64,000 bases of DNA from Haloarcula marina (GCF_024218775.1 NZ_CP100404.1:2294001-2358000); one strand, 5' to 3'. Numbered from the stretch's first letter, positions 1-10,246 are shown. Numbers and translations: made by a program. Notes: generated from the letters alone by a model not told the origin.

Positions 1-735
1 TTCCTGGTCGTGGGGGCTGTTGTAGGCGATTTCGCCGTCCCACGCCTCGACGAAGGCGTCGGTGAGGCTCTGGCCGTAGTCGTTGTTGACGTACGTGACG
101 GCGACGCTGTCGTAGCCGTCTTCGGCGATGATGTTCGCCAGCGCCGTCGACTGGGTCCGCCCCGTCGGTGACATCCGCAGGAGGCCGGGGAAGTCCGTGA
201 GCGAGAGCCCCGTCGAGTTCTGACTCAGTTGAACCACGTCGGTTCCCTGAATGACGCTCTCGTAGATGGCCAGCGAGACGCCGGACCCGACGGCCCCGAT
301 GAGGAACGGGACGCCGTCCTGGTTGACGAGTTTCTGCGCCGCCGAGACGCCGCCCTGACTCTCGCTCTCGGAGTCCTCTTCGATGATGGCCAGTTCGCGG
401 CCGTCGATGCCGACGTCGTTGACGGCCTCCAGGGCGAGTTCCTTCCCGCGCTGGTTTCGCTCACCGAACGCCGACAGCGACCCGGTGAGGGAATTGACCA
501 TCCCGATATTGTACGGTCCCGAGTCTCCGCTCCCGCCGTCTCCGCCCTCCGTCTCGGTACTCTCTGTGTCACCGCCGCCACCGCCATCGCCACCGTCGCT
601 CCCGTCGCTGCCATCGCCGCCGTCGCTGTCGTCTGTCGTACTCACACACCCCGCGAGTCCACCGAGTCCGGCCAGTCCCGCGACCTTCAGCATCTTTCGG
701 CGGTTCAGCTCGTCCGTCGGTTTTCGAGACACCAT
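1..735 (-). CDS. ABC transporter substrate-binding lipoprotein, branched-chain amino acid type (partial)
   Basis: The 3' end lies beyond the window. The protein starts MVSRKPTDELNRR, then has a Tat-like RRKMLK and the lipobox LGGLAGC, followed by an acidic Gly/Asp/Glu/Thr-rich linker typical of haloarchaeal lipoproteins. The mature part (NIGMVNSLTGSLSAFGER, then the IIEEDSESESQGGVSAAQKL and GAVGSGVSLA stretches) fits the Leu/Ile/Val-binding periplasmic-fold family (LivK/Peripla_BP_6), which hands amino acids to an ABC permease at the outer membrane face. An in-frame ATG at 747 is an alternative start. The gene is divergent from proline dehydrogenase and carries the put motif (776-791) just upstream of its AT-rich box (751-763), so proline or a related amino acid is a plausible ligand (inference). 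Confidence 0.85.
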   Translation of the reverse strand, partial: MVSRKPTDELNRRKMLKVAGLAGLGGLAGCVSTTDDSDGGDGSDGSDGGDGGGGGDTESTETEGGDGGSGDSGPYNIGMVNSLTGSLSAFGERNQRGKELALEAVNDVGIDGRELAIIEEDSESESQGGVSAAQKLVNQDGVPFLIGAVGSGVSLAIYESVIQGTDVVQLSQNSTGLSLTDFPGLLRMSPTGRTQSTALANIIAEDGYDSVAVTYVNNDYGQSLTDAFVEAWDGEIAYNSPHDQE

Positions 736-775
736 GTCTATGTGCATCAATGACTATATCCCCCGTTAACCTCGT

Positions 776-791
776 CCCGACCATGGACGGG
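776..791. promoter_or_regulatory. put motif, site 1
   Basis: CCCGACCATGGACGGG, whose reverse complement CCCGTCCATGGTCGGG matches sites 2 and 3 almost exactly. It lies about 15 bp upstream of the AT-rich box of the binding-protein gene on the minus strand, an activator-like position. Confidence 0.6.
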
Positions 792-849
792 ACTGGTCGC
801 TCAGGCCCCGGCAACCGGCTTAAATCCGTCGCGAGCGTCGCCGAAACAT

Positions 850-870
850 TTGGTCGGGTTCCGTTATAGG
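850..870 (+). promoter_or_regulatory. Proline dehydrogenase promoter with put half-site
   Basis: The half-motif TGGTCGGGT (851-859) directly precedes a TATA-like GTTATAGG (863-870). The ATG at 895 sits where a nearly leaderless transcript would start. The half-site is the right arm of the 16-bp put motif. Confidence 0.45.
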
Positions 871-894
871 TGGGTTTAGGCCTGAGCCGTCTCC

Positions 895-1722
895 ATGATA
901 CCACCCATTGCCAGCAACTTCGTCGCTGGCGAGACGCCCGAGGCGGCGATGGCCCACGTCGACGACCTGAACAGGCGCGGCGTGCGCGGCATCCTCAATC
1001 TCCTCGGGGAACACTACGACGACCGCGCGGACGCCGACGCGGACGCGCAGGCGTACGTCGACCTCGTCCGCGCACTCGCGGCGCGAGACACCGACTCGTG
1101 CATCTCGGTGAAGCCCAGTCAGATCGGACTGGACATCGGCGACGAGGTGTTCGAAGAGAACCTCGCGCGCATCGTCGACGCCGCCGACTGCCTCGTCTGG
1201 ATAGACATGGAGGACCACGAGACGACCGACGTGACGCTGGACGCGTTCGAACGACACGCCCGGGAGACGGACGGGAACGTCGGCGTCTGTGTCCAAGCGA
1301 ACCTCAAACGGACGCGGGACGACCTCGAACGCCTTGCGGACCTGCCCGGAAAGGTCCGGTTGGTGAAGGGGGCGTACGACGAACCCGGCGACATCGCCTA
1401 CCGCGAGAAGGCCCGCGTCGACCGAGCGTACCGGGAGGACCTCGAATTCATGTTCCGGGAGTTCGACGACGGCATCGCGGTCGGCAGTCACGACCCGGCG
1501 ATGGTGAGCCACGCCCGCGAACTCCACGCCGAGTACGGGACGCCCTTCGAGGTCCAGATGCTGACCGGTGTCAGAGAGACGGCGCAGTTCGAACTCGCCG
1601 AAGAAATCGACGTGTATCAGTACATCCCGTACGGAACCAAGTGGTTCTCGTACTTCTACCGACGAATCAGGGAGCGAAAGGGGAACGCGCTGTTCGCGTT
1701 GCGGGCCGTCGTCGGCCGGTAA
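895..1722 (+). CDS. Proline dehydrogenase
   Basis: A 275-aa flavin-dependent (beta-alpha)8-barrel protein that should oxidise L-proline to 1-pyrroline-5-carboxylate, the first step of proline catabolism. Family signatures are visible in order: KPSQIGLDIG (about residue 73), WIDMED, VQANLKRT, RLVKGAYDEPGDIAYREK, GSHDPAMV, FEVQMLTGVRE, and the C-terminal helix YFYRRIRERKGN (about 254-265), whose arginine pair binds the substrate carboxylate in the family. The length suits a monofunctional archaeal or Gram-positive type enzyme rather than bifunctional PutA. The ATG at 895 fits a box at 863-870. The second enzyme of the pathway lies just beyond the convergent regulator gene. Confidence 0.93.
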   Translation: MIPPIASNFVAGETPEAAMAHVDDLNRRGVRGILNLLGEHYDDRADADADAQAYVDLVRALAARDTDSCISVKPSQIGLDIGDEVFEENLARIVDAADCLVWIDMEDHETTDVTLDAFERHARETDGNVGVCVQANLKRTRDDLERLADLPGKVRLVKGAYDEPGDIAYREKARVDRAYREDLEFMFREFDDGIAVGSHDPAMVSHARELHAEYGTPFEVQMLTGVRETAQFELAEEIDVYQYIPYGTKWFSYFYRRIRERKGNALFALRAVVGR

Positions 1723-2457
1723 TCACGGGTCGAGCAGTTTCGCCTCGGCTTTTCGGAGATGTTCCAACAGCGTCGTCTTCGAAACGTCCATGTCGGCCGC
1801 GAGTTCGCGGGTGGACACCTCGCGAGGCCACTCGTAGTAGCCCGACTCCTGTGCGTGTTCGAAGACGTTTCGCTGGGCGGCCGTGAGCGAGTCGAGACGC
1901 TGGTCGCGTTCGGACCCGGCGGGTTCGGAGGCCGTGATTGCGGCGACGCTCACCTCCGCACCGGCCTGTTCGCGGACGCTCTCAAGCGCCGGTTCTATCT
2001 TCGAGCGCTCGTCGGCGAAACACACCTGCCACTCCTCGCGCCCGTCCTCGATGCGGACCGGCGCGCTGTGGACGAACCCGTTTTCGAGGAGTGTCGGACA
2101 CACCATGTCGTCGGGGTCGTATTCGAGGAAGAACTCGCGGACGACGTTTCCCGGCGCGTTTCGCTGGCGGCCGAACCGCTCCTGGAGTTGCTGGAGGTCA
2201 CCCGCCCTATCGGACGCCTGTATCTTCTCTAAGAGCGCCTCGACTTCTGCTTCGCTGTCGCCGAAGGCGGTGAACAGGCCGTTGACCGACGACGGCATCT
2301 CGCCGCTCGTCTGGGGCGAGTTGTAGATGGCGTGCGCCAACACGCCGCCACCCACCTCGCCGGTCGCCTCGATAGCCCAGCAGTCCGGGTGCCAGAGGTC
2401 GAGGGTCAGTCGCGTCCCCGGTACCTGTTCGTTGACGGCCATAGCAGAGTTACTCAT
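1723..2457 (-). CDS. HTH-10 (bacterio-opsin activator type) regulator of the proline locus
   Basis: A 244-aa protein. The N-terminal about 150 residues form the sensory/bat-type region (LTLDLWHPDCWAIEAT), and the C-terminus is an HTH-10 domain: LTAAQRNVFEHAQESGYYEW, then STRELAADMDVSKTTLLEHL. This family usually activates adjacent metabolic genes. The gene ends immediately at the stop of proline dehydrogenase (convergent) and is divergent from the aldehyde dehydrogenase. The start MSNSAMAVNE at 2457 is preferred because TTAAAC at 2480-2485 would give a leaderless message; MAVNE at 2442 or a longer start at 2487 are alternatives. The put motif at 2495-2510 is directly upstream, suggesting autoregulation. 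Confidence 0.85.
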   Translation of the reverse strand: MSNSAMAVNEQVPGTRLTLDLWHPDCWAIEATGEVGGGVLAHAIYNSPQTSGEMPSSVNGLFTAFGDSEAEVEALLEKIQASDRAGDLQQLQERFGRQRNAPGNVVREFFLEYDPDDMVCPTLLENGFVHSAPVRIEDGREEWQVCFADERSKIEPALESVREQAGAEVSVAAITASEPAGSERDQRLDSLTAAQRNVFEHAQESGYYEWPREVSTRELAADMDVSKTTLLEHLRKAEAKLLDP

Positions 2458-2494
2458 GCGGTAATCATGTGTGTGTCGGTTTAACAAGACCCGA

Positions 2495-2510
2495 CCCTCC
2501 CATGGTCGGG
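2495..2510. promoter_or_regulatory. put motif, site 2
   Basis: CCCTCCCATGGTCGGG, 14 of 16 bases identical to the other sites, lying just upstream of the TTAAAC box of the HTH-10 regulator gene. Confidence 0.6.
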
Positions 2511-2574
2511 TGTCGGTGAGTCGTCAGGCCGAATGCGCGCGCCGCCGTCCGAACACACCAACGGCGTGAAAGGA

Positions 2575-2590
2575 CCCGTCCATGGTCGGA
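2575..2590. promoter_or_regulatory. put motif, site 3
   Basis: CCCGTCCATGGTCGGA, immediately upstream of the TATA-like CCTTATT (2593-2599) that serves the aldehyde dehydrogenase gene. Confidence 0.6.
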
Positions 2591-2627
2591 TGGCCTTATT
2601 GACGCATCCGGGTCATAGCATCGTTCA

Positions 2628-4151
2628 ATGGGAGCGACACATCAGCACTACATCGACGGCGAATGGGTCTCCGGCGAGGGGACCGAAACGTTCACGAGCA
2701 CCAACCCGGCGACGGGCGACACCCTCGGAGAGTTCCACCGCGGGACGCCCGAGGACGTGGCACGAGCGGTCGACGCCGCCGACGAGGCGTACGACGAGTG
2801 GCGCGGACTCTCGCGCGTCGAACGCGCCGAATACCTCTGGGACGTGTACCACGACCTGAAAGCGAACGTCGACGAGTTCGGTGAAATCGTCACGCGCGAG
2901 TGCGGCAAGGAGATAAGCGAGGGCCGGGCCGACGTGGTCGAAGCGGCCCACATGGTCGAGTGGGCGGCCGGAGACGCGCGCCACCCAAGCGGCGACGTGG
3001 TTCCCTCCGAGATTCCGGCCAAAGACGCCTACATGCGTCGGAAACCCCGCGGCGTCGTCGGGTGTATCACTCCGTGGAACTTCCCCATCGCCATCCCCTA
3101 CTGGCACATGGCCGTCGCGCTGGTCGAGGGCAACACCGTCGTGTTCAAACCCGCCGAGCAGACGCCCCGATGCGCGCAGGTCATCGCCGAACTGTTCGAC
3201 GAGGCGGGCGTGCCCGACGGCGTGTTCAACATGGTCCACGGGTACGGCGACGCCGGGAACGCCATCGTTCAGTCCGACGACGTGGAGACGGTCCTCTTTA
3301 CCGGGTCCGCCGAAGTCGGTCACAAAATCGCCGACGCCGTCGGAGGCGTCTCCGGGAAGCGCGCCGCCTGCGAGATGGGCGGGAAGAACGCCGTCGTCAT
3401 CACGGAGGAGGCGGACCTCGACATCGCCGTCCACTCGGCGGTGATGTCCTCGTTCAAGACGACCGGCCAGCGCTGTGTCTCCTCCGAACGCCTCGTCGTC
3501 CACACGGACATCTACGACGAGTTCAAAGAGCGGTTCGTCGACGTGGCCTCGAAAGTCGCCGTCGGGGACCCCCTCCGGGAGGACACGTTCATGGGGCCGC
3601 TCATCGAGGCCGAACACCGCGAGAAGGTCACCAGCTACAACGAACTCGCCCGCGAGGAAGGCGTCAACGTCCTCGTCGACCGCACCGAACTCGACGCCGA
3701 CGAGATTCCGGACGGCCACGAAGACGGCCACTGGGTCGGGCCGTTCGTCTACGAGGCCGACCCCGACGCCGACCTGCGCTGTACGCACGAGGAAGTGTTC
3801 GGCCCGCACGTCGCGCTCTTGGAGTACGACGGCGACATCGAACGCGCCGTCGAGATTCAGAACGACACGGAGTACGGCCTCGCCGGAGCCATCGTCTCGG
3901 AGAACTACCGGCAGATAAACTACTACCGCGACCACGCCGAAATCGGCCTCGCCTACGGCAACCTCCCCTGCATCGGCGCGGAAGTTCAGTTGCCGTTCGG
4001 CGGCGTGAAGAAGTCCGGCAACGGCTTCCCTTCCGCCCGCGAGATTATCGAGGCGGTCACCGACCGGACGGCGTGGACGCTGAACAACTCGAAAGAGATA
4101 CGGATGGCACAGGGCCTCTCGGCCGACATAATCACCGGCGACGATGACTGA
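2628..4151 (+). CDS. NAD(P)-dependent aldehyde dehydrogenase, probable 1-pyrroline-5-carboxylate (glutamate semialdehyde) dehydrogenase
   Basis: A 507-aa protein with the full aldehyde dehydrogenase fold: TNPATGDTLGEF near the N-terminus, ITPWNFPIAIPYWHMA, the nucleotide-binding FTGSAEVG, catalytic Glu249 in CEMGGKN and nucleophile Cys283 in TGQRCVSSER, the usual 34-residue spacing. The C-terminal LPFGGVKKSGNG resembles the aminoadipate/glutamate semialdehyde branch. Placement beside proline dehydrogenase, with the shared put motif at 2575-2590, suggests it oxidises glutamate semialdehyde to glutamate. The substrate is inferred from context, not from sequence alone. The last codons overlap the small zinc-protein ORF. 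Confidence 0.88.
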   Translation: MGATHQHYIDGEWVSGEGTETFTSTNPATGDTLGEFHRGTPEDVARAVDAADEAYDEWRGLSRVERAEYLWDVYHDLKANVDEFGEIVTRECGKEISEGRADVVEAAHMVEWAAGDARHPSGDVVPSEIPAKDAYMRRKPRGVVGCITPWNFPIAIPYWHMAVALVEGNTVVFKPAEQTPRCAQVIAELFDEAGVPDGVFNMVHGYGDAGNAIVQSDDVETVLFTGSAEVGHKIADAVGGVSGKRAACEMGGKNAVVITEEADLDIAVHSAVMSSFKTTGQRCVSSERLVVHTDIYDEFKERFVDVASKVAVGDPLREDTFMGPLIEAEHREKVTSYNELAREEGVNVLVDRTELDADEIPDGHEDGHWVGPFVYEADPDADLRCTHEEVFGPHVALLEYDGDIERAVEIQNDTEYGLAGAIVSENYRQINYYRDHAEIGLAYGNLPCIGAEVQLPFGGVKKSGNGFPSAREIIEAVTDRTAWTLNNSKEIRMAQGLSADIITGDDD

Positions 4152-4263
4152 GCACGTCCCCACGTCCGCGACCTGTCCCGCCTGCGGGACTCGGGTCCGC
4201 CGCCGACTGGGCGTGGAGACGTGCCGTCACTGCGGGTGGGTCCCGCGGCACGGCGCAGACTGA
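4144..4263 (+). CDS. 39-aa zinc-finger microprotein
   Basis: The ORF MTEHVPTSATCPACGTRV..., with a second knuckle CRHC, encodes a two-CxxC zinc-binding protein of the kind abundant in haloarchaea. Its ATG overlaps the last 8 bases of the aldehyde dehydrogenase gene, which favours translational coupling and expression with proline catabolism. Such microproteins are mostly regulators or protein-protein adaptors; no specific function is recognised. Confidence 0.7.
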   Translation: MTEHVPTSATCPACGTRVRRRLGVETCRHCGWVPRHGAD

Positions 4264-4271
4264 CCTCGAAC

Positions 4272-4874
4272 TCACTCGTCCGGGCGGAAGGCCCGGACCG
4301 TATCGCGTTTCCGCTCGGCCGACTCGGTTTCGACCATCCCGCGTTCGGTGAACACGCGGTGCCAGTCGCGATAGAACAGTGGCAGGTCGTCGTCGACGTA
4401 GTTCACCGCACCGTCCTCGCCGTCCTCGTTCTCCACGGTCACGAGCAACTGCCCGGCGATGCGCGCCACGTCGTCGAACACCCACGCGGCGTCGGGATGG
4501 ACGTGCTGTAACGTCTCGACCGAGAACACCACGTCGAAGGCGTCGTCGGCCTGTGCGGGCGCGTAGTCCTCGATAGCCGTCTCCTCGAACGTTCCCACCG
4601 CCGCCAACTCCGGGTACGTGTCGGCCAGTACGTCCAGTGCCTCGCCGTTGACGTCGATGCCGGTCACGTCCTCGAACCCGGCGTCGACGAGGGCCGCGAG
4701 GTGGCGGCCGACGCCACACCCGACTTCCAGTACGCTCGCCTCCCGTCCGCAGTGGTCCGCGATAATCGACCGCACCAACTCGCTCGTCTCGTCCGGGCCG
4801 TAGTGGGCGTAGTAGGTCGGCGAGTACTCGCCGGACCGGTCGGCCCACTCGTCGCGAACGTCGTGAGAATCCAC
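4272..4874 (-). CDS. Class I SAM-dependent methyltransferase
   Basis: A 200-aa protein with a Rossmann methyltransferase core: motif I VLEVGCGVGRHLAAL, motif II GIDVNGEALDVL, and post-motif FDVVFSVETLQHVHPDAAW. It should bind S-adenosylmethionine and methylate a small molecule or other substrate that cannot be predicted. The start is GTG at 4874 (protein MDSHDVRDEWADRSG); no in-frame ATG lies nearby. It is convergent with the proline-locus microprotein, 8 bp apart, so it is probably unrelated to it. Confidence 0.85.
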   Translation of the reverse strand: MDSHDVRDEWADRSGEYSPTYYAHYGPDETSELVRSIIADHCGREASVLEVGCGVGRHLAALVDAGFEDVTGIDVNGEALDVLADTYPELAAVGTFEETAIEDYAPAQADDAFDVVFSVETLQHVHPDAAWVFDDVARIAGQLLVTVENEDGEDGAVNYVDDDLPLFYRDWHRVFTERGMVETESAERKRDTVRAFRPDE

Positions 4875-4936
4875 GTTCGGTAGGGGCGACCCGGACGGAT
4901 AGGTCTACCGACCGCCCGGTTGCCACGTTCTCCGCC

Positions 4937-5659
4937 TCACAACTCGACGGTCCCCAGGTCCGACTCCAACTCGGCGACGTGGTCGTTGTACGCCCGGACG
5001 AATCCCCGGAATCGGGGCGCGTACTCGCGGATGTCCGCGGCCGACGGCGGTTCGTACTGCGAGAGGAGATACAGGCCGCCCGTGCCGCCGACTCGGAGAT
5101 AGGACGCCCGCGCGCCCTCCCACTTCAGTTCCCAGCGCGTCCCGTCGACGCGGGTCGCGTAGCTACCGTAGTCGCCGCCCTCGTAGCGCTGGAGTTCGCC
5201 CGCGATGCGGTCGCACACCTCCCGGATGCGGCCGAGGACGCGGTCGCGTTCGGCGACGACGCCGTCGGTCGTCTCGACGCTCGGGAAGTCGGTCACCACG
5301 TCGTCCAAGACGCCGTCCATCGAGTGCACGTAGTCGTTGAATCCCGCGACGAACGCCGGGTAGTCGACGAGGGCGTCCGCGAGCGGTTCGGGTTCCGGGT
5401 CCTGCTTCGTCGAGACGACGTACACCTCCGACCCGCGCTTGGGGTCGAATCGGAGGTATTCGAGGTCCCCGCCCTCGTACTTGACCGTCCACTCGCCGCG
5501 GTCGGTCCCGACCGCTTTCTGCCCGTAGTCCCCGCCCTTCAGGCGGGCGAGTTGGTAGGCGAGTCCGCCCGCGTGGTCCCGGACCGCGGCGACCAGTTCG
5601 TCACGTCGTTCGGCGACCGCCGTCGCGTCCGCGGGGTCGACCGGTGGCCAGTCTGTCAC
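4937..5659 (-). CDS. Hypothetical protein with internal duplication
   Basis: A 240-aa soluble acidic protein without a recognised family. It consists of two homologous halves: LKGGDYGQKAVGTDRGEW with GFNDYVHSMDGVLDDV in the first, and YEGGDYGSYATRVDGTRW with AYNDHVAELESDLGTVEL in the second. Each half has the order GGDYG, R-G-x-W-x-(V/L)-K-(Y/W)-E-G, Y-L-R, then a Y-(L/V)-(V/L)-S strand. The start GTG at 5659 (VTDWPPVDPADA) is chosen because upstream translation is low-complexity Arg/Ser. It is divergent from the small membrane protein at 5752, sharing a 92-bp region. Confidence 0.72.
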   Translation of the reverse strand: MTDWPPVDPADATAVAERRDELVAAVRDHAGGLAYQLARLKGGDYGQKAVGTDRGEWTVKYEGGDLEYLRFDPKRGSEVYVVSTKQDPEPEPLADALVDYPAFVAGFNDYVHSMDGVLDDVVTDFPSVETTDGVVAERDRVLGRIREVCDRIAGELQRYEGGDYGSYATRVDGTRWELKWEGARASYLRVGGTGGLYLLSQYEPPSAADIREYAPRFRGFVRAYNDHVAELESDLGTVEL

Positions 5660-5751
5660 ACCTGTGGAAGTGTCCGAACGGGCATAATCCGTCCGGTGTC
5701 GCCCTGCCGAGACCACAAGACACGTATCGAGTGGTCGAGACGAGACGCTGT

Positions 5752-6015
5752 ATGCCCTCCCAACCCCCCTTCGTCGACCCGGTGACGAACGAACTGGACA
5801 CCGACCAGATTCTCGCGGAAGCGATACCGCTGGCGAAACTCGTCGGCGTCTTCGTCGCTGTCGCTCTCGTCCCTCTGGGACTCGGGTTCTTCGCGCTCGG
5901 AAACTCCGCAATCGGCGCGATACTCGCCCTCCTCGGGCAGTTCGTCCTCGCCGTCGGCACCGGCGTCGTCCTGCTGTACGTCGTCGCCCGAGGGAGACAG
6001 CTATCCAGCGAGTGA
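5752..6015 (+). CDS. Small membrane protein, two TM segments
   Basis: An 87-aa protein (MPSQPPFVDPVTNELDTDQ...) with a short soluble N-terminus containing DPVTNELDTDQILAEAIPLA and two hydrophobic helices (about residues 25-48 and 53-76), ending in RGRQLSSE. It fits a family of short haloarchaeal membrane proteins of unknown role. The start at 5752 is preferred to an upstream in-frame ATG at 5644, because the additional stretch is proline/arginine-rich and overlaps the divergent gene. Confidence 0.7.
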   Translation: MPSQPPFVDPVTNELDTDQILAEAIPLAKLVGVFVAVALVPLGLGFFALGNSAIGAILALLGQFVLAVGTGVVLLYVVARGRQLSSE

Positions 6016-6157
6016 CCCCGCACGGGGACGGCAGTACGCATGACTGCTTCGGCGGACGAGAATAGGTCGTTCTACGGTCGCCGTGGTGGCCGTCGACGAG
6101 ACAGACCGCTCGTGACGGCACACGACGACTCCGTCGACAGAACGGGGTGTCCCCGAC

Positions 6158-6355
6158 TCACTCCCCGCCGTCCGGTTCCTTCAGTAGTTCGAGGATTTCG
6201 ACCTCCCAGTGATGGGTCGAACCGGGAGTCTTGAACACCCACGCACCGCGTACCTCGACCCCTGCTGCGAGGGCCCTCTCGACTGCCTCCGCCAGCACGT
6301 CCTCGAACTCCGCCGTGGTGCTTAACGGAACGTCCTCCAACTGGTCACGTGTCAT
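6158..6355 (-). CDS. Short hypothetical protein (65 aa)
   Basis: Starts MTRDQLEDVPLSTTAEFEDV and ends HHWEVEILELLKEPDGGE. It looks like a compact alpha/beta domain with a helix EFEDVLAEAVERALAAG followed by strands VRGAWVFKT and HWEVEILEL. It is not recognised. Its ATG at 6355 faces the regulator gene at 6580 across a shared 224-bp region that contains direct repeats. Confidence 0.6.
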   Translation of the reverse strand: MTRDQLEDVPLSTTAEFEDVLAEAVERALAAGVEVRGAWVFKTPGSTHHWEVEILELLKEPDGGE

Positions 6356-6493
6356 AGGTGTATCTCCGGGCCGATATCCGCAACCCGAAGCAGGGTGGTT
6401 CCCCGAGTCTGTTCCGATAAGACTGATTCTCCGTGAAGGGCGTTCGGTCCGGTTGAATCGACGCCTCCCAGACAGATACACCTATCGAACACC

Positions 6494-6533
6494 ATGGTCT
6501 GCCAAGTAGGTATTCGGAGTATGGTGTGCCAAG
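6494..6533. promoter_or_regulatory. Direct repeats ATGGTcTGCCAAG / ATGGTgTGCCAAG
   Basis: Two 13-bp repeats (6494-6506 and 6521-6533) differing at one base, spaced 27 bp, immediately upstream of the TATA-like CTATATTTA (6538-6546) of the HTH-10 gene. A related TGCCAAG element (reverse complement at 7293-7301) precedes the next gene's TATA box. Probable binding sites of the local regulator. Confidence 0.5.
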
Positions 6534-6579
6534 CCACCTATATTTACACCCGTCGGCCACCTACTCTATACGAACGGTC

Positions 6580-7254
6580 ATGCCCGTCATCGCTACTCTA
6601 CAACTGCCCGCCTCAGCGTTCGAACTGGGGCGTATCTTACAGATGACCCACGGGACCACCATCGAACTCGAGAATCTGGTCCCACTCGGAGAGCGTGCGG
6701 TCCCCTTCTTCATCGTCTACGACCAGGACCAACGCACGTTCGAATCGACGATTCGTGACCACTCGTCCGTCGACAGCCTCACGCAGGTGAGCCGCCACGG
6801 CGAGCAGGCGCTGTACGCGCTGGACTGGGAAGTGTCTAACGACGCCTTCTTTCAGGGTATTTTCGAGACACAGGCTAATCTGTTGAGCGCGACCGGGACG
6901 AACGAGGGATGGGTGTTCGAAATCCGCTTCCCAGACCACCACCGCCTCGCGGAGTTTCAGGAGTACTGTGTCGACGCCGACATCCCGATAGAACTCGGAC
7001 AGGTATACAACCCGACGAAACCCGGAATCGGGCCGTGGTACGGACTCACAGAGTCCCAGCGTAAGACGCTCATACAGGCCGTAGGAGACGGGTACTACTC
7101 CATCCCCCGTCGGATATCGACCCAAGACCTCGCCGATATCTTCGGTATCTCAGACCAAGCCGTCACCGAGCGATTGCGTCGCGCCATCGTCGCACTCGTC
7201 GAGAACACGCTCATCACTGCCGCCGCAGACGAGGATTTGGCACCTGTCGAGTGA
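6580..7254 (+). CDS. HTH-10 type transcriptional regulator
   Basis: A 224-aa protein with an N-terminal sensor-like region (MPVIATLQLPASAFELGRIL) and a C-terminal bat-type HTH: LTESQRKTLIQAVGDGYYSI, then STQDLADIFGISDQAVTERL. The start ATG at 6580 follows a TATA-like element at 6538-6546. The next gene downstream encodes another winged-helix protein, and both promoters carry TGCCAAG elements, suggesting a small regulatory circuit. The target and signal are unknown. Confidence 0.82.
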   Translation: MPVIATLQLPASAFELGRILQMTHGTTIELENLVPLGERAVPFFIVYDQDQRTFESTIRDHSSVDSLTQVSRHGEQALYALDWEVSNDAFFQGIFETQANLLSATGTNEGWVFEIRFPDHHRLAEFQEYCVDADIPIELGQVYNPTKPGIGPWYGLTESQRKTLIQAVGDGYYSIPRRISTQDLADIFGISDQAVTERLRRAIVALVENTLITAAADEDLAPVE

Positions 7255-7270
7255 CGATTCGGCGGCGAGA

Positions 7271-7313
7271 GGTGCCACCGGAGCGCGGCGCTCTTGGCAC
7301 CCTATATATATAG
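7271..7313 (+). promoter_or_regulatory. Nested inverted repeat adjoining TATA box
   Basis: GGTGCCA (7271-7277) pairs with TGGCACC (7295-7301), and inside it GAGCGC/GCGCTC forms a second stem. It follows the regulator stop by 16 bp and runs into CTATATATATAGG, the probable TATA box of the gene at 7340. It may be a terminator of the upstream gene, an operator of the downstream gene, or both. Confidence 0.5.
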
Positions 7314-7339
7314 GAGTTGGTAGACCAAGCACTCCCGGG

Positions 7340-7693
7340 ATGAGTGCAGAGACCAATACAGAGACTATGGGCAACAGTCAGACCCTCGACCGAACGCTTG
7401 ACGCAATTCGGGACCGGCATCGACGCGGTCTGCTGTTGGCGCTCCTCGAACAGAACCCGCTGCCCGGTATGCGCACATTTGAGACTGGAGGCACGCTCGA
7501 CGACGTGTTCCACGACGACCCGCGAGCGACCAGCGTCAGGATGCACCACATGCACCTGCCGAAACTCGAACAGATGGGCTACATCGAGCGAAAGCGTGAC
7601 CGCGGCGAGATTCACACGGGACCGAAGTGGAACGAGATAGAACCGGTACTCCAACTGTTCCGCGACTTCGACGGCGACTACGTCGGCGTATGA
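7340..7693 (+). CDS. DUF7344-like winged-helix protein
   Basis: A 117-aa protein with the haloarchaeal winged-helix pattern: LDRTLDAIRDRHRRGLLLAL (helices 1-2), DPRATSVRMHHMHLPKLEQM (recognition region) and GYIERKRDRGEIHTGPKW (wing), as in the DUF7344 family recalled from memory. It is a likely DNA-binding regulator. The ATG at 7340 lies about 27 bp after the TATA box at 7301-7313; an internal ATG (MGNSQTL) at 7367 is possible. Confidence 0.75.
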   Translation: MSAETNTETMGNSQTLDRTLDAIRDRHRRGLLLALLEQNPLPGMRTFETGGTLDDVFHDDPRATSVRMHHMHLPKLEQMGYIERKRDRGEIHTGPKWNEIEPVLQLFRDFDGDYVGV

Positions 7694-10170
<2,477 letters not shown>

Positions 10171-10246
10171 GCCGACCGGCGACTCTGCATCGGTTGCTGT
10201 AACCGACGTTCGGTGTTCCGCCGCCGCGGCCGCACCGCCCGCACGC

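Noticed and set aside
2625..4163. 512-aa minus-strand open frame opposite the aldehyde dehydrogenase
   Set aside because: It mirrors the codon bias of the real gene, has no domain pattern and no promoter; a GC-rich shadow frame.
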